From Paenibacillus sp. OV219 (GTDB lineage: Bacteria; Bacillota; Bacilli; Paenibacillales; Paenibacillaceae), in NCBI RefSeq assembly GCF_900110075.1, contig NZ_FOCJ01000002.1, forward strand, positions 372,001 through 436,000: a stretch of 64,000 nucleotides of DNA, read 5' to 3'. Both the position numbers and the translations under genes were made by a program. Under the pieces are notes generated by a model, which worked only from the letters and a program-made list of their open reading frames with translations, was not told the origin of the DNA and did no database searches. This document shows, in pieces, positions 59,517-64,000 of this stretch (its first letter is position 1; every line of letters begins with the position of its first letter).

Positions 59517-60659
59517 ATGATTATCGGAGTTCCGAAAGAAATCAAGTCAAGTGAGTACCGGGTTGCGCTGACCCCGGCTGGAGCGGGAATGCTGAAGGCG
59601 GCCGGTCATGAAGTGTTGGTTGAAGCGGGCGCAGGTGTCGGCAGCAGCTTCACGGACGATGCATACGTCTCAGAAGGTGCAACGATCATTAATGATGTCA
59701 AAGAGGTCTGGTCGCGCGCTGCAATGATAATGAAAGTAAAAGAACCGTTGCCGGAGGAGTTCGGTTATTTTCATGATGGGCTTCTGCTTTTCACTTATTT
59801 GCATCTTGCCGCTGCGCCTGAGCTCACTAAAGCTCTGGTTGAGAAAGGCGTATCGGGAGTTGCGTATGAAACCATTCAGATGCCAAATGGCAGCCTTCCG
59901 CTTCTGACGCCAATGAGCGAGGTCGCTGGGCGTATGGCGGTTCAGGTCGGTTCGCAATTTCTTGAAGCGTTCTATGGTGGCCGAGGCATTCTGCTTGGCG
60001 GCGTTCCAGGCGTTCCGCCTGCGGAAGTTATTATTCTCGGCGGCGGCATTGTCGGTACGAATGCGGCGCGTATTGCGCTTGGCATGGGTGCGAGCGTTGT
60101 TATCTTGGAGCGCAGCGCAGATCGGATGCGTTATATAGATGAAGTGTTCAGCGGACGAATTCGGACGCTCATGTCCAATCCCTATAACATTGCTTGCGCG
60201 GTGAAAAAAGCAGATTTGCTCATTGGAGCAGTACTTATTCCAGGCGCTCGCGCACCGCATTTGGTTACGGAAGAGATGGTCAAAACGATGAAGAAAGGCG
60301 CTGTCATCGTTGACGTTGCGGTCGACCAAGGCGGCACTATTGCCACGATTGACAGAGTGACTACGCACAAAGATCCGGTCTACGAGAAGCATGGCGTGCT
60401 GCATTATGCTGTGGCGAACATGCCTGGTGCGGTTCCGCGCACATCGACGCTCGCACTGACGAATGTGACGATCCCCTATGCGCTGGAGCTTGCTAGCAAA
60501 GGGCTGGAAGATGCAGTTAGAGCGAACGAACCGCTGCGCAAAGGCGTGAATACGTACAAAGGCCGCGTTACCCATCCGCAAGTGGCTGGGGCTGTTAATA
60601 TGCCTTATATCAGTATGGAGCAGCTACTCGAGAGCGTTGCTTTTGACAAACTGAGCTAG
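59517..60659 (+). CDS. ald: Alanine dehydrogenase
   Basis: The 380-residue NAD enzyme has [49 protein letters not shown], the nucleotide-binding [20 protein letters not shown] and [16 protein letters not shown]. It converts alanine to pyruvate, used in germination and growth. ATG 59517 after GGAGAGGGAGTGCGC. Confidence 0.95.
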   Translation: MIIGVPKEIKSSEYRVALTPAGAGMLKAAGHEVLVEAGAGVGSSFTDDAYVSEGATIINDVKEVWSRAAMIMKVKEPLPEEFGYFHDGLLLFTYLHLAAAPELTKALVEKGVSGVAYETIQMPNGSLPLLTPMSEVAGRMAVQVGSQFLEAFYGGRGILLGGVPGVPPAEVIILGGGIVGTNAARIALGMGASVVILERSADRMRYIDEVFSGRIRTLMSNPYNIACAVKKADLLIGAVLIPGARAPHLVTEEMVKTMKKGAVIVDVAVDQGGTIATIDRVTTHKDPVYEKHGVLHYAVANMPGAVPRTSTLALTNVTIPYALELASKGLEDAVRANEPLRKGVNTYKGRVTHPQVAGAVNMPYISMEQLLESVAFDKLS

Positions 60660-60766
60660 TTCCACACCAGCCCATCGCGGCTATGCATGTTTCAATCTCT
60701 GAACTCATAAGGTGTTGTAGAGGACAACTCCTAGGGCGAAGTTTCATGGAGAGGAGCAAAGTGCGT

Positions 60767-61000
60767 ATGGTGGTGTCAGTTCGCAGATGGCTGAGACGAG
60801 TTTTGTTTGTGCTGCTGCTTTGCTTTTTCACGATAACGATGTACGGCGGCTGCCGGTTTATTGCAGTATGGATCGCGCCGCAGGACCCGTACCGCGTTCC
60901 GCAAGGCCAGGCGCTTAAAGTGTTTCAGCATGATTATTATCAAGATAATGGAAGCAGTGTTTATGAACGGCTGCGGCTGTTTTATTGGTATGGGGAATAG
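60767..61000 (+). CDS. YqzK-like DUF4227 protein
   Basis: The 77-residue protein has one N-terminal helix (VLFVLLLCFFTITMYGGCRFI) and a short extracytosolic part (PQDPYRVPQGQALKVFQ). Same place as YqzK, between fur and xerD in B. subtilis. Starts GTG 60761 and ATG 60767 are both possible. Confidence 0.7.
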   Translation: MVVSVRRWLRRVLFVLLLCFFTITMYGGCRFIAVWIAPQDPYRVPQGQALKVFQHDYYQDNGSSVYERLRLFYWYGE

Positions 61001-61014
61001 GCTGTATAAGTATA

Positions 61015-61023
61015 TTCGACAAA
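61015..61023 (-). promoter_or_regulatory. Spo0A box upstream of xerD
   Basis: On the minus strand TTTGTCGAA, a full Spo0A box, 90 bases before the xerD start. Confidence 0.4.
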
Positions 61024-61112
61024 TATGGTGTCCTTTGGCAGGAGATTGTGCAGCGATTGTGGAATATAGCGGAATAACCTGCTAAGCTGTAGATCCGGGA
61101 AAGGAACGACCT

Positions 61113-62012
61113 ATGAGAGCGCATCTGAGAACATTTATTCAGTTTTTACGGGAACGTCGTAGGCTATCCAGCAATACATTAGACTCCTACGAGCGTGATT
61201 TGTCGAATTTCATTGAATATGTCCATGCCCAAGGCGTAACCCAAATAGCCGATATCCAAAAGCATCATCTGTCCTTATACATGCTTCAATTGAAGCAGCA
61301 GGGAAGAGCTGTTGCGACGATGTCCAGGCATATGGTGTCTATTCGCGCCTTTTTTCATTATTTAGTTACGGAGCGGGTTGTGCAGTCAGATCCCTCCATA
61401 CATCTGGAATCGCCAAAGCAGGAGAAGAAGCTGCCTAAGGTGATCTCAATAGATGATGTTGAGAAGCTGCTTACAGCGCCTGATACCAGCAACAATGCAG
61501 GCTGTCGCGATTCTGCGATGCTTGAAGTGCTCTATGCAACGGGGATCCGAGTATCTGAACTTATTTCGTTAAATTGTGATCATATTAATTTGCAGCTCGG
61601 CTTCATCCGTTGTATGGGCGCTGCCGATAAAGAGCGGATTGTTCCGATTGGCGCAGTTGCTGCAGAGGCGCTCCATGCTTACATAAACGATGTTAGGGAC
61701 AAGCTGCTGAAGCATGATAAGGCGGAGCTGGCACTGTTTCTAAATTTGCAAGGAGCGCGAATTACGAGGCAGGGCTTCTGGAAAATTATAAAGAAATACG
61801 CTGCGGAGGCTAGCATCGTCAGCGACATTACCCCGCATACGCTGCGTCATTCTTTTGCCGCTCATTTGCTGGAGAATGGGGCGGATTTGCGTTCCGTTCA
61901 GGAGATGCTTGGACATGCCGACATCTCCACGACGCAGGTGTACGTCGGGCTGACGAAGCCGCGTATCAAAGAGGTGTACAACCTCGCGCACCCTCGGGCT
62001 AGAATGAAATAA
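61113..62012 (+). CDS. xerD: XerD-type tyrosine recombinase with altered catalytic Lys position
   Basis: The 299-residue protein has the N-terminal core-binding domain and the catalytic Arg (ATGIRVSEL), His and Arg (HTLRHSFAAHLL), His (LGHADIS) and Tyr (TTQVYV). At the position of the hairpin Lys, where family members read GKG-x-KER, it reads GAADKER. The missing Lys (E. coli XerD K172) is normally part of the active site. Otherwise a normal XerD for dimer resolution, in its usual position before deoB. Confidence 0.85.
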   Translation: MRAHLRTFIQFLRERRRLSSNTLDSYERDLSNFIEYVHAQGVTQIADIQKHHLSLYMLQLKQQGRAVATMSRHMVSIRAFFHYLVTERVVQSDPSIHLESPKQEKKLPKVISIDDVEKLLTAPDTSNNAGCRDSAMLEVLYATGIRVSELISLNCDHINLQLGFIRCMGAADKERIVPIGAVAAEALHAYINDVRDKLLKHDKAELALFLNLQGARITRQGFWKIIKKYAAEASIVSDITPHTLRHSFAAHLLENGADLRSVQEMLGHADISTTQVYVGLTKPRIKEVYNLAHPRARMK

Positions 62013-62036
62013 ACGAAGTACGGAGTGATACTAGCG

Positions 62037-63212
62037 ATGAAATTTGATCGAATTGCGGTAATTGTGCTCGACAGCGTCGGTATTGGCGAGCTGCCGGATG
62101 CACCGGCATTCGGAGATGCGGGCTCCCACACGCTTGGGCATATTTTGCGAGAAGTGCCGGCGCTTGCACTGCCGAATATGCGCAGCTGGGGCCTTGACCG
62201 CATTGCGGAGCTTGGCAGCTGGACGCCAGAAGGCGAAGCGAAGTCCTATTATGGAAAGATGGCCGAGGTGTCTGTCGGCAAAGATACGATGACAGGCCAC
62301 TGGGAAATTGCCGGACTGAGAGTGAAGGTGCCTTTCCGTACGTTCGCGGGCGGATTTCCGGCGGAGCTGCTTGAAGCGTTCGAAGAACGGACAGGCCGCG
62401 GCGTGTTAGGAAACAAATCGGCAAGCGGCACTGAAATTCTTGATGAGCTTGGCGAAGAGCAGATGCGTACAGGCAAGTGGATCGTCTACACTTCGGCGGA
62501 CAGTGTCTTTCAAATTGCCGCAAATGAAGAAATTATTCCGCTCGAAGAGCTGTACCGCGCCTGCGAAATTGCGCGTGAGCTGACCCTTGACGACCGCTAC
62601 GCCGTCGGCCGTGTTATTGCACGCCCGTATGTAGGTCAGCCAGGCGCGTTCAGAAGAACGCCGAACCGGCATGATTACGCGGTGAAGCCGCCAGAGCCGA
62701 CGGTGCTGAATACGCTGAAAGACAGTGGATTAGACGTGATTGCGGTCGGTAAGATCGATGATATTTTTTGCAGTGAAGGTGTTACCGAAGCGCTGCTGAC
62801 GAAAAACAACGACGATGGCGTTGAGAAGACGCTGGCTGCTCTAGGCCGACCGTTCAAAGGGATGCTCTTTACGAACCTGGTCGATTTTGATTCGCTCTTC
62901 GGTCACCGCCGCGATCCACAAGGCTATGCAGGGGCACTCGAAGCATTCGATCGCAGCCTGCCGAAGCTGGCGGAGCTAATCGGCGAGAAGGACTTGCTGA
63001 TTATTACAGCCGATCATGGCAATGACCCGACCTATACGGGCACTGATCATACAAGAGAATTTGTGCCGCTGCTCGTGTACTCGCCAGCGTTCGCGCGACC
63101 TGCCTCGCTTGGCGTTCGGTCGACCTTCGCCGATATTGCAGCGACGATTGCCGATAACTTCGGTGTGAAGCCGCCGGCGAACGGCACATCCTTCTTGGCG
63201 GAGCTGCGCTAA
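62037..63212 (+). CDS. deoB: Phosphopentomutase
   Basis: The 391-residue enzyme interconverts (deoxy)ribose 1- and 5-phosphates. It has [13 protein letters not shown] with metal Asp, [29 protein letters not shown], and [19 protein letters not shown] with the second metal site. ATG 62037 after ACGGAGTG. Followed 52 bases later by punA. Confidence 0.95.
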   Translation: MKFDRIAVIVLDSVGIGELPDAPAFGDAGSHTLGHILREVPALALPNMRSWGLDRIAELGSWTPEGEAKSYYGKMAEVSVGKDTMTGHWEIAGLRVKVPFRTFAGGFPAELLEAFEERTGRGVLGNKSASGTEILDELGEEQMRTGKWIVYTSADSVFQIAANEEIIPLEELYRACEIARELTLDDRYAVGRVIARPYVGQPGAFRRTPNRHDYAVKPPEPTVLNTLKDSGLDVIAVGKIDDIFCSEGVTEALLTKNNDDGVEKTLAALGRPFKGMLFTNLVDFDSLFGHRRDPQGYAGALEAFDRSLPKLAELIGEKDLLIITADHGNDPTYTGTDHTREFVPLLVYSPAFARPASLGVRSTFADIAATIADNFGVKPPANGTSFLAELR

Positions 63213-63264
63213 GCGGGGATAACTAGGGGCACTTACCATTACTTTTTTAGGAGGCTTTCTTACG

Positions 63265-64000
63265 ATGGAAGCAATCAAAGCAACTCATATTAACGATGCG
63301 GCAGCATTTATCAACTCCAAAATCTCAGTCAAGCCGGAAGTCGGCCTCATCATGGGCTCGGGTCTCGGTATCCTAGGCGATTACATTGAGAATCCGGTAA
63401 CGATTCCGTACCACGAGATTCCCCATTTTCCAATCTCAACCGTTGAAGGGCATGCCGGCGAACTGCTAATCGGCACACTCGCAGGCCGTCCAGTTGTTCT
63501 CATGCGCGGCCGCTTCCACATGTACGAAGGCTACGGTCCGGATTTGACCGCGTTTCCGGTTCGCGTTATGAAAGCAATCGGCGCAACAAAGTTGATCGTG
63601 ACGAACGCAGCAGGCGGAGTGAATACGAGCTACAATCCGGGCGATCTGATGCTGATCAGCGATCACATCAATTTCCAGGGCCGCAACCCGCTAGTTGGGC
63701 CGAATGATTCGGCGCTTGGCGTCCGTTTCCCGGATATGTCTCAGCCGTACAGCAAGCGTATGCGCGAGCTGGCAGCCGGTGTTGCGAAGGAGCAAGGCTT
63801 CTCTTTGCAAGAGGGCGTGTACATCGCGGTAATCGGGCCATCCTATGAAACGCCAGCAGAAATTCGCATGATGCGGATTTTGGGTGCAGATGCTGTCGGG
63901 ATGTCGACGGTATCCGAAGTCATCGCGGCGAAGCACTCCGGCATGGAAGTGCTCGGCATTTCGTGCATTAGCAACATGGCATCGGGCATTCTCGATCAAC
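63265..64000 (+). CDS. punA: Purine nucleoside phosphorylase (truncated by the window edge)
   Basis: The first 245 residues are visible: GLIMGSGLG, the phosphate-binding MRGRFHMYEGY, NAAGGVN, SDHINFQGRNPL and GPSYETPAEIRM, all typical of trimeric PNP I. It removes the base from purine nucleosides, giving sugar phosphate for DeoB. AGGAGGCTTTC precedes ATG 63265. The 3' end is outside the window. Confidence 0.95.
   Translation, partial: MEAIKATHINDAAAFINSKISVKPEVGLIMGSGLGILGDYIENPVTIPYHEIPHFPISTVEGHAGELLIGTLAGRPVVLMRGRFHMYEGYGPDLTAFPVRVMKAIGATKLIVTNAAGGVNTSYNPGDLMLISDHINFQGRNPLVGPNDSALGVRFPDMSQPYSKRMRELAAGVAKEQGFSLQEGVYIAVIGPSYETPAEIRMMRILGADAVGMSTVSEVIAAKHSGMEVLGISCISNMASGILDQ

Noticed and set aside
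59670..60581. 303-codon minus-strand frame inside ald
   Set aside because: Antisense shadow of a GC-biased gene; no supporting motif.

Overview
The window joins two kinds of DNA from a spore-forming Firmicute, most likely Paenibacillus or a close relative. Positions 1 to about 42,440 are the right-hand part of an integrated siphophage (HK97-type head, long tail, its own replication genes). From about 42,440 to 64,000 is the host chromosome, in an order typical of Bacillales: spoIVB 3' end, spo0A, a branched-chain keto-acid dehydrogenase cluster, lipB, spoIIM, fur, ald, yqzK, xerD, deoB and punA. The left end of the prophage lies outside the window.

Phage layout. 1-1.3 kb: small accessory genes (UPF0057/Pmp3-like membrane protein, SinI-like peptide). 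1.3-2.27 kb: gene-poor stretch with hairpins, a perfect Fur-box-like palindrome and one arm of an inverted 95-bp repeat. 2.3 kb: region-4 sigma-like/ArpU-like regulator. 3.2-21.6 kb: tRNA-Phe, terminase, portal, protease, capsid, connectors, tail tube, tail chaperones, tape measure, baseplate and receptor-binding proteins, XkdX, holin-type proteins, collagen-like SGNH esterase, then HNH endonuclease. 22.0-24.4 kb, minus strand: lysis operon with a GH24 endolysin, then an ECF-like phage sigma factor. 24.9-40.7 kb: replication and nucleotide genes (MBL protein, class I ribonucleotide reductase, divergent ThyX, family-B DNA polymerase, MazG-like protein, D5/P4-type primase-helicase, dNMP kinase). 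40.7-42.5 kb: large serine recombinase.

Two features stand out. First, nine copies of one bipartite element, TTGTGAAAA, exactly 12 bases, then TGTGATTACACGGG, sit immediately upstream of nine phage transcription units, on the strand of the downstream gene each time. They look like promoters of a dedicated phage regulon. The ECF-like sigma factor at 23,760-24,386 is the best candidate reader; it lies outside the regulon and has a host-type extended -10 promoter. The second sigma-like protein at 2,276 is inside the regulon and may be a later step in a cascade.

Second, the prophage is inserted in spoIVB. Just after the recombinase core, the reading frame of the conserved SpoIVB C-terminus ([11 protein letters not shown]...) appears, followed by a terminator and the spo0A promoter. 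The serine recombinase at the junction makes this resemble the intervening elements SPbeta/spsM and skin/sigK. Spo0A-box sequences also occur in the phage control region at 24.4-24.7 kb.

Host genes work as recognisable units: lpd, bkdAA, bkdAB and bkdB make a branched-chain 2-oxo acid dehydrogenase whose E2 needs the lipoyl group supplied through the adjacent lipB; deoB and punA form a nucleoside salvage pair; spo0A retains an intact sigma-H/Spo0A-box promoter downstream of the insertion.
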